The translations under genes and the position numbers were made by a program. Under the pieces are notes generated by a model. That model was not told the DNA's origin and did not search any database. It saw only the letters and a list, made by a program, of their open reading frames with translations. Shown piece after piece: positions 31,146 to 40,642 of a stretch of DNA of 64,000 nt (the first letter of the stretch is position 1; each line of letters starts with the position of its first letter). Location: contig JACRBJ010000009.1 of assembly GCA_016234555.1 (NCBI GenBank), positions 48,027 to 112,026 of the forward strand. Reading direction: 5' to 3'. Origin of the DNA: Chloroflexota bacterium (lineage in GTDB: Bacteria > Chloroflexota > Anaerolineae > Anaerolineales > Villigracilaceae).

Positions 31146-31844
31146 TTATCCAGTGGGATAGGGCAGCACGTAGAATAACATGACCAGGAAGAAAATGGCG
31201 TTTCCCGCCAGCACGCACAGATGCCAGATTTCGTGATTCCCAAAATACGGCGGGAAGGGATTCGGCTTTCCGTAGGCAAAGATCAAGGCGCCAACCGTAT
31301 AAAAGAGTCCGCCTGCGATGAGCAGGGAAATGGCTCCCATGCCGAGTTGCAAATAAATGGGTTTGACCAGAAAGATGATGATCCAGCCCATGAGCAGAAA
31401 ACTGATGTTCGAAAACAACACGGATATTTTTGTGAAGAAAATGGATTTAAGCGTGATGAAGAAAACGGCGAGACTCCAGATGACCCCAAACAGCGCCCAG
31501 CCTGTCGCGCCGTTGAAGATGGTCAGGCAGAAGGGAGTGTACGTCCCCGCAATGAGGATGTAAATGGCGTTGTGATCGAGGATGCCGAATACGCGCAGGT
31601 ATTTTTTGAAGACCAAAAAGAAATGCAAAAGGCAACTGAACAGCAGCGAGAGGAACAAACTCGTCCCATAAATGGCGAACCCCACCACATGCATGGGTTT
31701 GCCCGCAATCGCCGCCAGCGACACTAAAACTGCCAGTGCGGAAATGGATAGGATCGCTCCGATGAGATGGCTGATGGCGTTGAAATATTCGTTGCTGTCG
31801 GGCGCGGAGATGAGCGGGTCGAGGGCGGGTTTTTGTTCTGTCAT
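31146..31844 (-). CDS. Hemolysin III / PAQR-family membrane protein
   Basis: The 232-aa seven-TM protein has the family's conserved residues: NAISHLIGAILS (first His), LDHNAIYILIAGTYTPF and the C-terminal GNHEIWHLCVLAGN with two His, which form a metal site in PAQR proteins. Bacterial members are linked to membrane lipid homeostasis. Its start overlaps the stop of the upstream DUF120-like gene by 4 nt. Confidence 0.92.
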   Translation of the reverse strand: MTEQKPALDPLISAPDSNEYFNAISHLIGAILSISALAVLVSLAAIAGKPMHVVGFAIYGTSLFLSLLFSCLLHFFLVFKKYLRVFGILDHNAIYILIAGTYTPFCLTIFNGATGWALFGVIWSLAVFFITLKSIFFTKISVLFSNISFLLMGWIIIFLVKPIYLQLGMGAISLLIAGGLFYTVGALIFAYGKPNPFPPYFGNHEIWHLCVLAGNAIFFLVMLFYVLPYPTG

Positions 31845-32293
31845 GATGTGATTGTGATTTCCTGCGGATTGAGTTCGAGTTCGAGCGCGTCGCCGTATTG
31901 GATTCCTTCGACTTCATGTGCGATGACTTCGACCAGCGATGGGTTTTGAAAATGGGTCTTCTTGGTTTCGGGATGCGGATAATAGACCCAGCCTTCGTAC
32001 GACTTTCCTTTGAACCAGACCCGGCAGCGCGAGAACGAAAACGTTTCGGGCGGATGCAGGTTGGTCCACTCGACGAGCGGGAATGTGAGCTCGGGCCTAG
32101 TCATCTCGAATTCGAGCGGCGCAATCGAGACGTTCAACGTGCCGGTGAAGTAGGGATACAAGTCCAGCCCAAGTTCCTTGAAATATGGCTTCTGCTTTTC
32201 GAGCGAGCTATACGGGTACGCCGCTGACGGGCGCGAGGCGACTTGATGTCCCTGCACGAGGATGCCTGTGAGTCGAGTCCAAGAGGTGTTCAT
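31841..32293 (-). CDS. DUF120/riboflavin kinase-like protein
   Basis: The 150-aa protein resembles the archaeal CTP-dependent riboflavin kinase fold: GILVQGHQVASRP at the N-terminus, LGLDLYPYFTGTLNVSI near residue 40 (compare LGF-PYPGTLNV), and VEVIAHEVEGIQYGDALELE at the end (compare IEVIAP..GLKDGDEVEV). Whether it phosphorylates riboflavin is unclear. The start MNTSWTRLTG (32293) fits the domain. First gene of a minus-strand operon with HlyIII. Confidence 0.5.
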   Translation of the reverse strand: MNTSWTRLTGILVQGHQVASRPSAAYPYSSLEKQKPYFKELGLDLYPYFTGTLNVSIAPLEFEMTRPELTFPLVEWTNLHPPETFSFSRCRVWFKGKSYEGWVYYPHPETKKTHFQNPSLVEVIAHEVEGIQYGDALELELNPQEITITS

Positions 32294-32415
32294 GCGCGGA
32301 GTATAACCCAACCACGAGGCGCGGACAAAGCCGACGGACAGGGGCTGGAAATCGATACCCGATTCGTGCTACAGTAGACATGGACGAGTTGTTTTCGCGT
32401 GAAAGGAGGCTGAAA

Positions 32416-33300
32416 ATGACTTCGATAAAGCGCCTGAATATCCTGATGGCGGATGACAGTTCCGAGCACGCCTGGTCCGCGGTGGAGTTGATTCGAGATC
32501 TTTCATTGCCGCCCAAAACCCGCGTGATGGTTCTACGGGTTTTCACTCCGGGGCAAATTTCAGCCATACCCGATTTCGAAAGGTCGCTCGAAAAAACAAA
32601 ACAGCATCTGCAATACGCGGGGGTAAAAGTCGAAACCGAGTTGATCCTCGGTTCGCCAGCCGAAAAGATCATCGAAGTGGCAAAGCATAAAAAATCGAAC
32701 CTGATCGTGCTGGGCGCAAAGGGGCTGCGCGCCACGCTGGGAATCCTGTTGGGCGGCGTGGCTCAGCAGGTGGTGGAATATGCCCACGACCCGGTGCTGA
32801 TCGTCCGCGCGCCGTACCTGGGTTTGAAGCGCATCCTGTTGGTGACGGACGGTTCCGCATCCAGCCAGTATGCCGCGCAATACCTGGGAAAATTCCCCAT
32901 GCCCGAAAAAGTGGATGTGCGGGTGATGCATGTCATTCCGCCGCCCCAGCCGCTGTTGACCATGGAACCGCATCTCGGCGGCTGGCAGACCGTCTACCTG
33001 CCGCCGCCCGAGACTGATTCCACCCTGGAAGGGAAGCAGGAGCAAAAGGGACAGGCTCTCCTCAAGCGCACCTGCGGACTGCTTCAACGTCACGGGATTT
33101 CAGCCACCCCCGTCCTGAAACAGGGCGACGCGGCAACCGAGATCATCGACTACGTCAAGGCGAACGAGATCAATCTGATCGTGGCTGGGTCGCTTGGATT
33201 GAGCCAGCTCCAAAGCTGGTGGGTGGGGAGCGTTTCCCGCAAGCTGATCCACTATTCGAATTGTTCGGTCCTGATGGTGAGAGGTCCACAGAAGGAGTAA
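32416..33300 (+). CDS. Tandem universal stress protein
   Basis: The 294-aa protein has two UspA domains (about 1-140 and 145-292). Domain 2 carries an ATP-site pattern G-x2-G-x9-G-S in GSLGLSQLQSWWVGS; domain 1 has the related GAKGLRATLGILLGG. MTSIKRLNILMADDSSEHA at 32416 follows AAGGAGG. The EF-Tu domain-II-like gene begins 4 nt after the stop. Confidence 0.9.
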   Translation: MTSIKRLNILMADDSSEHAWSAVELIRDLSLPPKTRVMVLRVFTPGQISAIPDFERSLEKTKQHLQYAGVKVETELILGSPAEKIIEVAKHKKSNLIVLGAKGLRATLGILLGGVAQQVVEYAHDPVLIVRAPYLGLKRILLVTDGSASSQYAAQYLGKFPMPEKVDVRVMHVIPPPQPLLTMEPHLGGWQTVYLPPPETDSTLEGKQEQKGQALLKRTCGLLQRHGISATPVLKQGDAATEIIDYVKANEINLIVAGSLGLSQLQSWWVGSVSRKLIHYSNCSVLMVRGPQKE

Positions 33301-33304
33301 GTCC

Positions 33305-33577
33305 ATGGAAGTCGAGATTGGCAAGGTAACCCACTATTTCAATCACCTCAATGTGGCGGTCCTCAAGCTTGGTGACGGCTTGAAACTGGGCGACACGATC
33401 CACATCCTCGGGCACGTGACCGACGTGACTGAAAAGGTCGCGTCGATGCAGGTGAACCATCATCCCGTGGTGCAGGTCAAACCCGGTGACGACGTGGCGA
33501 TCAGGGTCGATGAACCCGTCCGCGAACACGATGTGGTTTATCGCATCATCGAAGGGACTCTGGAGGCGAATTTCTAG
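33305..33577 (+). CDS. EF-Tu domain II-like small protein
   Basis: The 90-aa protein is a single beta-barrel like domain II of translation GTPases: IGKVTHYFNHLNVAVLKL, GLKLGDTIHILGHVTD, KPGDDVAIRVDEPVREHD. It has no GTPase domain. Such stand-alone proteins are annotated as translation elongation factor-like, role unknown. RBS AGAAGGAG; coupled to the Usp gene. Confidence 0.8.
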   Translation: MEVEIGKVTHYFNHLNVAVLKLGDGLKLGDTIHILGHVTDVTEKVASMQVNHHPVVQVKPGDDVAIRVDEPVREHDVVYRIIEGTLEANF

Positions 33578-33657
33578 CTTTGGATTTTTGACAGGAGGGG
33601 AATTTTGGATTCCCGTCAATTGATGTCTCCCAACCAAACTGCGACCGCCTAATGTTT

Positions 33658-33686
33658 TTGACAAATTAAGCGGGTGATGCTACATT
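33658..33686 (+). promoter_or_regulatory. Promoter of the ADP-ribosylglycohydrolase-plsY pair
   Basis: TTGACA (33658-33663), 17-nt spacer, TACATT (33681-33686); predicted 5' leader about 95 nt. Confidence 0.65.
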
Positions 33687-33788
33687 GTCCTGGAAAAAAA
33701 CAACCGCTGCCAAAACCGTTCCCCTGCGACACTGTTCAAGGTCGAGCGGGTTAAGATGGCATAAATAGAATCATGACAAGGAGGCTTC

Positions 33789-34559
33789 ATGCTCGGAGCA
33801 ATCATTGGTGACATCGTCGGCTCGATCTATGAATTCCATAATCATCGTTCTGTGGAGTTTCCATTTTTTGGGGAAAGATGTTTCTTCACAGACGATTCGG
33901 TATTAACCATTGCGCTTGCAGATACAATCCTGCATGAAAAGGATTATGCTGTTCTGCTTAAGGAATATGTCATGCGATACCCAAACAGGGGATATGGAAT
34001 GGGGTTCAACAGATGGGCACAATCGGAGGATATGAAACCATATAACAGTTATGGCAACGGCGCGGCAATGCGAATTAGTCCTGTTGGGTTTGCCTTCAAC
34101 GATCTGGAGTCTGTTCTTTCAGCAGCGGAAAAATATACAGCAGTCACACACAACCATCCCGAAGGAATTAAAGGTGCACAGGCAACCGCGGCGGGAATTT
34201 TTTTGGCACGCACGGGTAAGAGCAAACAGGAAATACGTACGTACACCCAACAAACCTTTGGATACAATCTCAACCGCACCTGTGACGAGATACGACTCGT
34301 TTACCATTTCAACGAAACCTGCCAGCAAACCGTCCCTGAAGCCATCATCGCATTTTTGGAGTCGAATGATTTCGAACATGCAATCCGCCTTGCCGTCTCT
34401 CTCGGCGGCGACTCAGATACGCTGGCTTGCATCACAGGTGGTATTGCCGAGGCATTTTATGGTGGTGTCCCCGAGTGGATGGAAGCTCATGCGATGAACC
34501 TCCTTGAAAATCGGCTTCAAAAAACGGTGGTCGAATTTAGAGAGCGGTTCATATCATGA
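33789..34559 (+). CDS. ADP-ribosylglycohydrolase-family protein
   Basis: The 256-aa protein has the magnesium site motifs of the DraG/ARH fold: GAIIGDIVGSIYEF at the start, CFFTDDSVLTIALAD near residue 35 (Thr-Asp-Asp), GNGAAMRISPVGF, and GGDSDTLACITGGIAEAFYG near residue 200. It should remove ADP-ribose from proteins or small molecules. ATG preceded by AAGGAGG. Its stop overlaps the plsY start by 4 nt. Confidence 0.92.
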   Translation: MLGAIIGDIVGSIYEFHNHRSVEFPFFGERCFFTDDSVLTIALADTILHEKDYAVLLKEYVMRYPNRGYGMGFNRWAQSEDMKPYNSYGNGAAMRISPVGFAFNDLESVLSAAEKYTAVTHNHPEGIKGAQATAAGIFLARTGKSKQEIRTYTQQTFGYNLNRTCDEIRLVYHFNETCQQTVPEAIIAFLESNDFEHAIRLAVSLGGDSDTLACITGGIAEAFYGGVPEWMEAHAMNLLENRLQKTVVEFRERFIS

Positions 34560-35152
34560 ATCTCTTTTTCCTCCTCTTCCCCGTCCTCGGCTATCTCTTC
34601 GGTTCCCTGCCTTTTTCCATCTGGATCACGCGCTTCGTCAAAGGCGTGGACGTGCGCGACTCGGGTTCGGGTCATGCCACCACCACCAACACCATCCGTC
34701 AGGCGGGGTTTGGCTGGGGAGCGCTGGTTTTGATTCTGGATATCGCCAAAGGATTTATTCCGACGTATCTTGCAGTCAGCCGGGATGAAATCCCGACCTA
34801 CATTGTTGTCCTGACAGCCACCCTTGCGGTTGTCGGTCACTGCTGGACCTTGTTCGCGCAATTCCGCGGCGGGATGGGACTGGCAACCACAGGCGGAGCC
34901 TTCCTCGCCGTCAATCCGCTGGCATTTCTCATTAGTCTGGGACTGCTTATATTGATGGTGCTGGTGATCCGTCACTCGGCGCGGGCAAGCGTGTTTACGG
35001 GGATTCTCGTTGCGCCCGTGTTGTGGCTTTTCAATGTCCGCGATATTTCGTTTTGGGTCGCGCTTGGCGCGGGGATTGTGATCGCTGTCCGCTTCCTGGT
35101 CGATTGGAATCGCAAATATCGTGAGTTGTGGCTCGACCGCAAAAGGACATAG
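34556..35152 (+). CDS. plsY: PlsY-type acyl-phosphate:glycerol-3-phosphate acyltransferase
   Basis: This inner-membrane protein of 198 aa has about five TM helices and acylates glycerol-3-phosphate in phospholipid synthesis. Loops match PlsY: GSLPFSIWI, VRDSGSGHATTTNTIRQAG, and VVGHCWTLFAQFRGGMGLAT with the conserved His. The first loop usually reads GSGNPGATN; here GSGHATTTN, a notable divergence at the phosphate loop, so a paralog with another donor or acceptor is possible. Confidence 0.82.
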   Translation: MNLFFLLFPVLGYLFGSLPFSIWITRFVKGVDVRDSGSGHATTTNTIRQAGFGWGALVLILDIAKGFIPTYLAVSRDEIPTYIVVLTATLAVVGHCWTLFAQFRGGMGLATTGGAFLAVNPLAFLISLGLLILMVLVIRHSARASVFTGILVAPVLWLFNVRDISFWVALGAGIVIAVRFLVDWNRKYRELWLDRKRT

Positions 35153-35168
35153 TCCTGCTGTTTAAAAA

Positions 35169-35199
35169 TAAGAGCCTCGGTTTGAAGCCGGGGCTCTTA
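35169..35199. terminator. Bidirectional terminator between plsY and PP2C genes
   Basis: TAAGAGCCTCGG (35169-35180) pairs with CCGGGGCTCTTA (35188-35199), loop of 7 nt. The right arm includes the PP2C stop codon. Serves convergent genes; the T/A tracts are short. Confidence 0.7.
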
Positions 35200-36066
35200 C
35201 TCTGATCCCAATAACCAATCCAGAAGATTGCGTTTCCTCCGCACGGTTTCCTCCAGTTTGGGCATGGACATAAGCACCACAGTGATATTGTCGTGCCCGC
35301 CGCGCTCGTTTGACAGGTTTACAAGAGCCTCCGCCGCCGACTTCATGTCCTTTTTCGAGCGAATGGTCTTTTGGATTTCATCATCCCAAACCAGGTCGGT
35401 CAAACCGTCGCTGCAAACCAGGACGGTATCACCCGGTTCCAGGCGAAACCCCTGGTTGTTCTCAGATTCCTCGTCGGTTTCCGCGTTGTCGATCCTCATG
35501 CGGAAATCCACTTCGGGCAGTTTGATCCCGCCCAGATACCTTCGGATGACATGCTGGTTTGGGTGATCGTGCATTTGTTCGGCGGTGATGATGCCCTTTT
35601 CGAAAGCTTCCTGCACCCAGGTGTGGTCAATCGTCAGCCGTTGGATGTATTTCCCCCGCAAAAGATAAACGCGGGAATCCCCCACATAGGCGGTGTAAAG
35701 CCTGTCGTCGATGATCCAGGCGCAGGCGCATGTCGCCCCCATGCCGCTTTCGTTCTCGTCGGTTGCGGAATGAGAGGAGATGGACTGGCTCGCGTTTTGG
35801 ATGGCGGCTTCCAGGATTTTTACGGGCTTTTTGGCATTGCTTTCGGCGACCCCCGCCGTTATGTAGTTGACTGCAAGCTCCGCGGCGATTTCTCCTGCAA
35901 GGTGTCCCCCAATGCCGTCTGCCACCACAGCCAGTATTGCCGGGCGCGGATCATCCTTGCTCAGATGGAACGACGATACCGCATAGCGGTCCTCGTTATT
36001 CTTGCCGGACATTCCAGCATGACTGAGCGCGGCAACGTGGACGTGGGGGAGCGAAGAACGGATCAT
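35197..36066 (-). CDS. PP2C-type serine/threonine phosphatase
   Basis: The 289-aa phosphatase has the metal Asp motifs: SGKNNEDRYAVSS near residue 20, LAVVADGIGGHLAGE near residue 46, TAYVGDSRVYLLR, VCSDGLTDLVWDDE and RGGHDNITVVLM at the end. It should dephosphorylate pSer/pThr proteins. It overlaps the upstream VWA-FHA gene by 4 nt; FHA domains bind pThr, so the pair forms a phospho-signalling unit, though no kinase is in view. Confidence 0.94.
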   Translation of the reverse strand: MIRSSLPHVHVAALSHAGMSGKNNEDRYAVSSFHLSKDDPRPAILAVVADGIGGHLAGEIAAELAVNYITAGVAESNAKKPVKILEAAIQNASQSISSHSATDENESGMGATCACAWIIDDRLYTAYVGDSRVYLLRGKYIQRLTIDHTWVQEAFEKGIITAEQMHDHPNQHVIRRYLGGIKLPEVDFRMRIDNAETDEESENNQGFRLEPGDTVLVCSDGLTDLVWDDEIQKTIRSKKDMKSAAEALVNLSNERGGHDNITVVLMSMPKLEETVRRKRNLLDWLLGSE

Positions 36067-37991
36067 TCCTCAATGGTTTGAACAGTAATCTTGGGTTTGG
36101 ATGTCACAGTTGGCACTCTAAGCGTGAAGCGATAGATTAATTGCCCAAAGTTTACCATATCCCCATGCGCCAAACGATAGCCTTCACGGTGAATAAGATC
36201 GTGATTCACCCAGGTGCCGGCAATCGATCCCGGATCCAGCAGCAGGAACCCGCCGTCTTCGGTCTGCCTCAACCGCGCATGGACGGGTGAAATGGAGGGA
36301 TCGTCCAATATCTGGTTGCATTGCGTGGGGTCGGTGCCAAAAATGATTTCCTGCTCGGCGAGCGCAATCGGGGTGACTGGCATGACATTTCCATCGGCAT
36401 TGATGCGAAGCAGGGAGGCGGGAGCGTCCGACCTGGTTTTGCCGTTTGACGGGGTTTTCTTTGGGGGCATTCCCCGTCTTTGGGCCTTGACCGCCGCCGC
36501 TGGAAGGGGTGTGGTGACGGGTTCCACCACCGCCTGGACCGATTGCGTCAGCGGGTCTGCATCTGCACGGCGCGCCTCCCGTGCGGCGCGGATGGACGGC
36601 ATCCGCAAACGCCCGCTGAGGAGGATGGCAAAGAGCGCCAGCCCGGCGAAAACGATGGCGCCAAACGTGATGGGCGTGCGATACTTTGCCAGCAGGGCGG
36701 GGATGCCCTGCGGCGGCTGGATCACTGTCACGACAACTGGCGCCGCCATGCTGGTTTTGCTCAACCCAAGGATGTCAATCGCCTCGACCGTGATCTGGTG
36801 TTCGCCGCTGCTCGTGTAGGATTCCAGGTTCCAGGTAAAAAGGTTGAAAGGCTCGGTTGTATTCTCGTCCACGAGCGCGCCGTCCACATACAGGGAGGTG
36901 CGCGTCAGCGGGCGTGTGAATCCATCCGGAAATTCGACGATGATTTCGATCTCCTGCTCTTTGGGCAGGAGCATCCCGGCATTGAAAGGATCCTCTTCGG
37001 GAGCGCGGCGCGTGATTTGCAGGGATGGGATAAGCGGGAACGGGTTCGGCGGCTGAATGTCCACGGTGAACTTTTCCTCCGCGGCGCTCAATGCGCCGGA
37101 AGCCAGGTTCACTTTGACACCGAGGGTGTGTTCCCCCCCCTTTTGCAGGCGGGAAGTATAGCTCAAAGTATAAACACGGCGCAGCCCGGAAAAGTAATTC
37201 TCAGGATCGGGGAAGCGTTCGATCCCCGAATAAGCGAATATGCTCCCGCCGGTCTGGAGGGCAAGGTTGTTGAACGCGGCTGCGCTGGTGGTGTTGAAGG
37301 TTGTCGCGGCGTCCACAAACCAGACGAAGATGCGGATGTTGTTTTCAACGGCGCGCTGGACGTAGGGTTCGAGAGCCGTCGCGATGTTGGCGTCGTCTGT
37401 GTGCGGGGTGATGAAAAGGATGGCTCGTTTCATTCCCAGCCGCGTGGTCTGGGCGCTGACTGTATCCAGGGCGATGGCAAGCGATTGCAGGTTGGGGACG
37501 GCGGCGCGGAAATCCGGCTTGAAACCATTCAACCCGACCACAAATTCCTGAGCGCTGGCGTGGTTGATGACCGGTCCTGCCTGGCTGACAAGGCTCATAT
37601 CATCCGGCAGGTCCGCCGGGCGGCTTTCCGCCCATTGCACCAGGATTTGGGAAATGCGTTGAAAACGGGAGAAGTTGGTTGATGGGTCGCGGACGTCCAA
37701 CGGCTGTCCCTGGTTGACGGCGACCACAAGCTGCAAAGGGACGGCGATCTCGTTCAGCGAGTCAACTGGGAGGGTTTGTCCATCCTCGATGACGGAAACA
37801 GCCTCGGGCTTGAGTCCGGTGGCGAAAATGCCGTTCGTGTCGAAGACATCCAAAAAGCTGGAAATTTTGGGGAAGGTGGAAACATCCACCGGGTAAAGTT
37901 TTGCCGCGGCAAGGTTTTGCTGGGCGCGCGCAGGGGATACGGCGCCAAACAACAGGCTCAAAGCGAAAAACAGAGCGGAAAATTTACGCAT
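36063..37991 (-). CDS. VWA-like / TM / FHA-domain protein
   Basis: The 642-aa protein has a signal peptide (1-23, ending ARAQQ), an extracytoplasmic region with a VWA-like fold (about 80-290: LQLVVAVNQGQPLD, RAILFITPHTDDANI), beta-domains, one TM helix (about 445-465: ITFGAIVFAGLALFAILLSG), a basic linker and a cytoplasmic FHA domain (about 555-630: IIFGTDPTQCNQILDD, SPVHARLR, GTWVNHDLI). FHA would read phosphothreonine inside while the VWA part faces outside. Co-operonic with PP2C. Confidence 0.88.
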   Translation of the reverse strand: MRKFSALFFALSLLFGAVSPARAQQNLAAAKLYPVDVSTFPKISSFLDVFDTNGIFATGLKPEAVSVIEDGQTLPVDSLNEIAVPLQLVVAVNQGQPLDVRDPSTNFSRFQRISQILVQWAESRPADLPDDMSLVSQAGPVINHASAQEFVVGLNGFKPDFRAAVPNLQSLAIALDTVSAQTTRLGMKRAILFITPHTDDANIATALEPYVQRAVENNIRIFVWFVDAATTFNTTSAAAFNNLALQTGGSIFAYSGIERFPDPENYFSGLRRVYTLSYTSRLQKGGEHTLGVKVNLASGALSAAEEKFTVDIQPPNPFPLIPSLQITRRAPEEDPFNAGMLLPKEQEIEIIVEFPDGFTRPLTRTSLYVDGALVDENTTEPFNLFTWNLESYTSSGEHQITVEAIDILGLSKTSMAAPVVVTVIQPPQGIPALLAKYRTPITFGAIVFAGLALFAILLSGRLRMPSIRAAREARRADADPLTQSVQAVVEPVTTPLPAAAVKAQRRGMPPKKTPSNGKTRSDAPASLLRINADGNVMPVTPIALAEQEIIFGTDPTQCNQILDDPSISPVHARLRQTEDGGFLLLDPGSIAGTWVNHDLIHREGYRLAHGDMVNFGQLIYRFTLRVPTVTSKPKITVQTIEE

Positions 37992-38097
37992 TATTGAATC
38001 AGCAGGCCAGCGATTCCACGCGGACTCCTAGACTGAATCATACCTGATTCTGGGAGTTTTGCATAAGTCATATCCGGACGAATTTGGAATGACGCGT

Positions 38098-39021
38098 TCA
38101 TATTCCCGTCTCCTGAGGTTTTTCCTCCAAGGCAGTTGGTATGTCTGCATTACGGTTCAAACGAATATATGCCACCGCCCACCCGGATTGAAAAAACGTC
38201 ATGAAAATCCCAACAACTAATGTTGTTAAAATGATCGCAAGGGGAATGACTGCAAAAAATACTGTAAAGAATATGACGTTAGCGTCAGATGCGCGTGTTA
38301 AGAACAACAATGAGATAGAGATCAAAAACGGGAGGGGCATTAATAACAAACTGAAAGGGATGATCATCCCGAAGTACAGCACTATCATTATTGTCGCCGC
38401 GTCCAACACATTGCCTTTGAAAATTTCCCAGGCGCGCGAAACAGCAGCAATAACCGTCATATTGTCTGAGACAATGGCTGCTTGAGCTAGCTCCAATACA
38501 ACCATACTTACCAGCCATATAATTGAAATGGGCAGAGCTAGCAAGTAGAGCAGGGGTTCCGAAATAGAGGGAAAGTTTTTGGCGACAGGCGCCAAAATAG
38601 GCCTAGAGCCAATGCTAATCAATGCCCACATACCGCAATAAAGAAAATACAACCCGATTACACGCCAAACGTAAGGCAAGCTTTTACGAAAAAGCTCCCT
38701 GAATGAAAGCTTTGTCGCCCCTTTTTCGATTTCAATCGCACCATGAATTGTTGTTATCTGAGCGAATATCCACATGAGCGCATATGAAAGCACAAAGAGA
38801 ATCCCCATTGAATTGAGGGAAATCGACATCCAGGGCTCAATCGGAATTTGCAATTCTGGGTCTTGAATTAACTTTGTAAAAAAAGGGTAAACAATAAAAA
38901 CAGATGGAAACACAAAAATGACAGCCAATCCGGGCAGTACCTGCCAGAGCCATAGCATCTTATGCCTCCATCCAATTCGATATGCACTCCCCATCAAATC
39001 GCCAATATTAACTTTCATCAT
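38098..39021 (-). CDS. Polytopic membrane protein
   Basis: The 307-aa protein has about six TM helices (LWLWQVLPGLAVIFVFPSVF; MGILFVLSYALMWIFAQI; PLLYLLALPISIIWLVSMVV) and a long amphipathic N-terminus. Family not assigned; similar proteins are annotated as hypothetical. Start ATGATG at 39021/39018 after GGGAGGG; an upstream extension would run through a repeat and the guaA 3' end. Confidence 0.75.
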   Translation of the reverse strand: MMKVNIGDLMGSAYRIGWRHKMLWLWQVLPGLAVIFVFPSVFIVYPFFTKLIQDPELQIPIEPWMSISLNSMGILFVLSYALMWIFAQITTIHGAIEIEKGATKLSFRELFRKSLPYVWRVIGLYFLYCGMWALISIGSRPILAPVAKNFPSISEPLLYLLALPISIIWLVSMVVLELAQAAIVSDNMTVIAAVSRAWEIFKGNVLDAATIMIVLYFGMIIPFSLLLMPLPFLISISLLFLTRASDANVIFFTVFFAVIPLAIILTTLVVGIFMTFFQSGWAVAYIRLNRNADIPTALEEKPQETGI

Positions 39022-39027
39022 TACCCT

Positions 39028-39070
39028 CCCAATCGCAAATCCAAAATCGTCAATTGTAAATCTGAAATTG
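39028..39070. repeat. Dispersed repeat of the AATCGCAAATCC type
   Basis: AATCGCAAATCCAAAATCGT and CAATTGTAAATCTGAAATTG are a low-complexity direct/inverted series of a sort commonly scattered in genomes. It ends exactly at the guaA stop codon. Confidence 0.5.
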
Positions 39071-40624
39071 TCACTCCCATTCGATGGTCGCAGGCGGCTT
39101 ACTGGTAATATCATACACCACCCGATTGATTCCTTCCACCTCATTTACGATGCGATTCGACACCTTTGCCAGCAGGTCATGGGGCAGGCGCGCCCAGTCG
39201 GCGGTCATAAAATCCTCGGTGGTGACCACGCGGATCGCCGCCGCTTCCTGATACGTCCGCTGGTCACCCATCACTCCCACTGACCTCACGGGGAGCAAAA
39301 CCACGAACGCCTGCGAAGCCTTTCCGCCCTTGCCCAAAAATCCCGCTGCGGATAATTCCTCCTGCAGGATGTGATCCGCCGCCCGCAAACGGGATACCCG
39401 CTCCGGGGTACATTCCCCGAGACAGCGCACTGTCAGACCTGGGCCTGGGAACGGTTGCCGCCAAACGAGGCTTGGACTCAGCCCCAGGGCTTCGCCCACC
39501 AGCCGCACTTCATCCTTGAACAAATAGCGCAGCGGCTCGACGAGTTCGAACTGCATGTCTTCGGGAAGTCCGCCCACGTTATGATGTGACTTGATCTTCG
39601 CCGCCTTGCTGCGATCCGGTCCCGATGATTCGACCACGTCGGGATAAATCGTCCCCTGCACCAAAAACCTCGGCTGACCCACCTGCTTTGCTTCGCGCTC
39701 GAAAATGCGGATGAACTTCTCGCCGACGATTTTTCTCTTTTGCTCCGGGTCGGTCACACCCTTCAATGCGCCGAGGAAATCCGCGCTGGCCTCGACCGTG
39801 ATCAACTCCACGCCGAGTCCGCCGCGCAGGGCGGATGCAACCTGTTCGCCTTCCTTGTGACGCAGAAGTCCGGTATCCACGAAGACGGTTACGAGCTGGT
39901 CGCCGATGGCTTTGTGAACCAGCGCCGCCGCGACGGTCGAATCCACGCCGCCACTGACAGCCGCCAGCACACGCTCCCCACCGACCTGCTCCCGAATCCG
40001 CTTGACACTGGCTTCGATGATGGAGGCGGGAGTCCAATCGGGAGTCACGCCGCAAATGTCAACTGCAAAATGTTTGAGCAGTTCAATTCCATTGGGCGTG
40101 TGATGCACTTCGGGATGGAACTGCACGCCGAAATATTTTCTCCGTACGTCGCCCATCGCCGCAAAGGGGCTGTTTCCGCTTTTGGCAAGCGCGACGAAGC
40201 CATCGGGCAGTTGAGTCACCTTGTCGCCGTGGGACATCCAGACTTTGGATAATCCTAAAAGTAGGGGCGAGGTTACCTCGCCCCTACCAGGAATTAATTC
40301 AATTTCGGCAGGGCCATATTCACGATTTGCAGAGGGGTCCACTTTGCCGCCGAGGGCGTGGGTAAGCGCCTGCATCCCGTAGCAAATGCCGAGGATGGGA
40401 AGTCCGCTTTCGAGGATGAACTTTTGGATGTAGGGCGCGTTCTCCTCGTACACCGATTTTGGTCCACCGGAGAGGATGAAGCCTTTGGGGTTGATCGAAA
40501 GTATCTTTTCGGTGGGCGCGTCCCACGGAAATAACTCGCAATAGACTTGCGTTTCACGCACACGTCTTGCAATGATCTGGGCATACTGTGAACCGAAGTC
40601 GAGAATGGCGATGGAGTCTGGCAT
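39071..40624 (-). CDS. guaA: GMP synthase (glutamine-hydrolysing)
   Basis: It converts XMP to GMP with glutamine and ATP. In the 517-aa protein the amidotransferase domain (1-195) has the nucleophile in [16 protein letters not shown] and His-Glu in [11 protein letters not shown]. The ATP-PPase domain starts with [19 protein letters not shown], and the C-terminal dimerisation domain ends TIEWE. In the glutaminase domain, [11 protein letters not shown] is not family sequence but the in-frame palindrome at 40261-40287, adding nine residues. Downstream of xpt on the same strand, as in many purine salvage operons. Confidence 0.96.
   Translation of the reverse strand: MPDSIAILDFGSQYAQIIARRVRETQVYCELFPWDAPTEKILSINPKGFILSGGPKSVYEENAPYIQKFILESGLPILGICYGMQALTHALGGKVDPSANREYGPAEIELIPGRGEVTSPLLLGLSKVWMSHGDKVTQLPDGFVALAKSGNSPFAAMGDVRRKYFGVQFHPEVHHTPNGIELLKHFAVDICGVTPDWTPASIIEASVKRIREQVGGERVLAAVSGGVDSTVAAALVHKAIGDQLVTVFVDTGLLRHKEGEQVASALRGGLGVELITVEASADFLGALKGVTDPEQKRKIVGEKFIRIFEREAKQVGQPRFLVQGTIYPDVVESSGPDRSKAAKIKSHHNVGGLPEDMQFELVEPLRYLFKDEVRLVGEALGLSPSLVWRQPFPGPGLTVRCLGECTPERVSRLRAADHILQEELSAAGFLGKGGKASQAFVVLLPVRSVGVMGDQRTYQEAAAIRVVTTEDFMTADWARLPHDLLAKVSNRIVNEVEGINRVVYDITSKPPATIEWE
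40261..40287. repeat. GTAGGGGCG-family palindrome, copy 3, in frame in guaA
   Basis: GTAGGGGCGAGGT-T-ACCTCGCCCCTAC, 27 bp with perfect 13-bp arms, exactly nine codons of GuaA. Confidence 0.92.
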
Positions 40625-40642
40625 GGTTGAGTCCTAAAAAAA

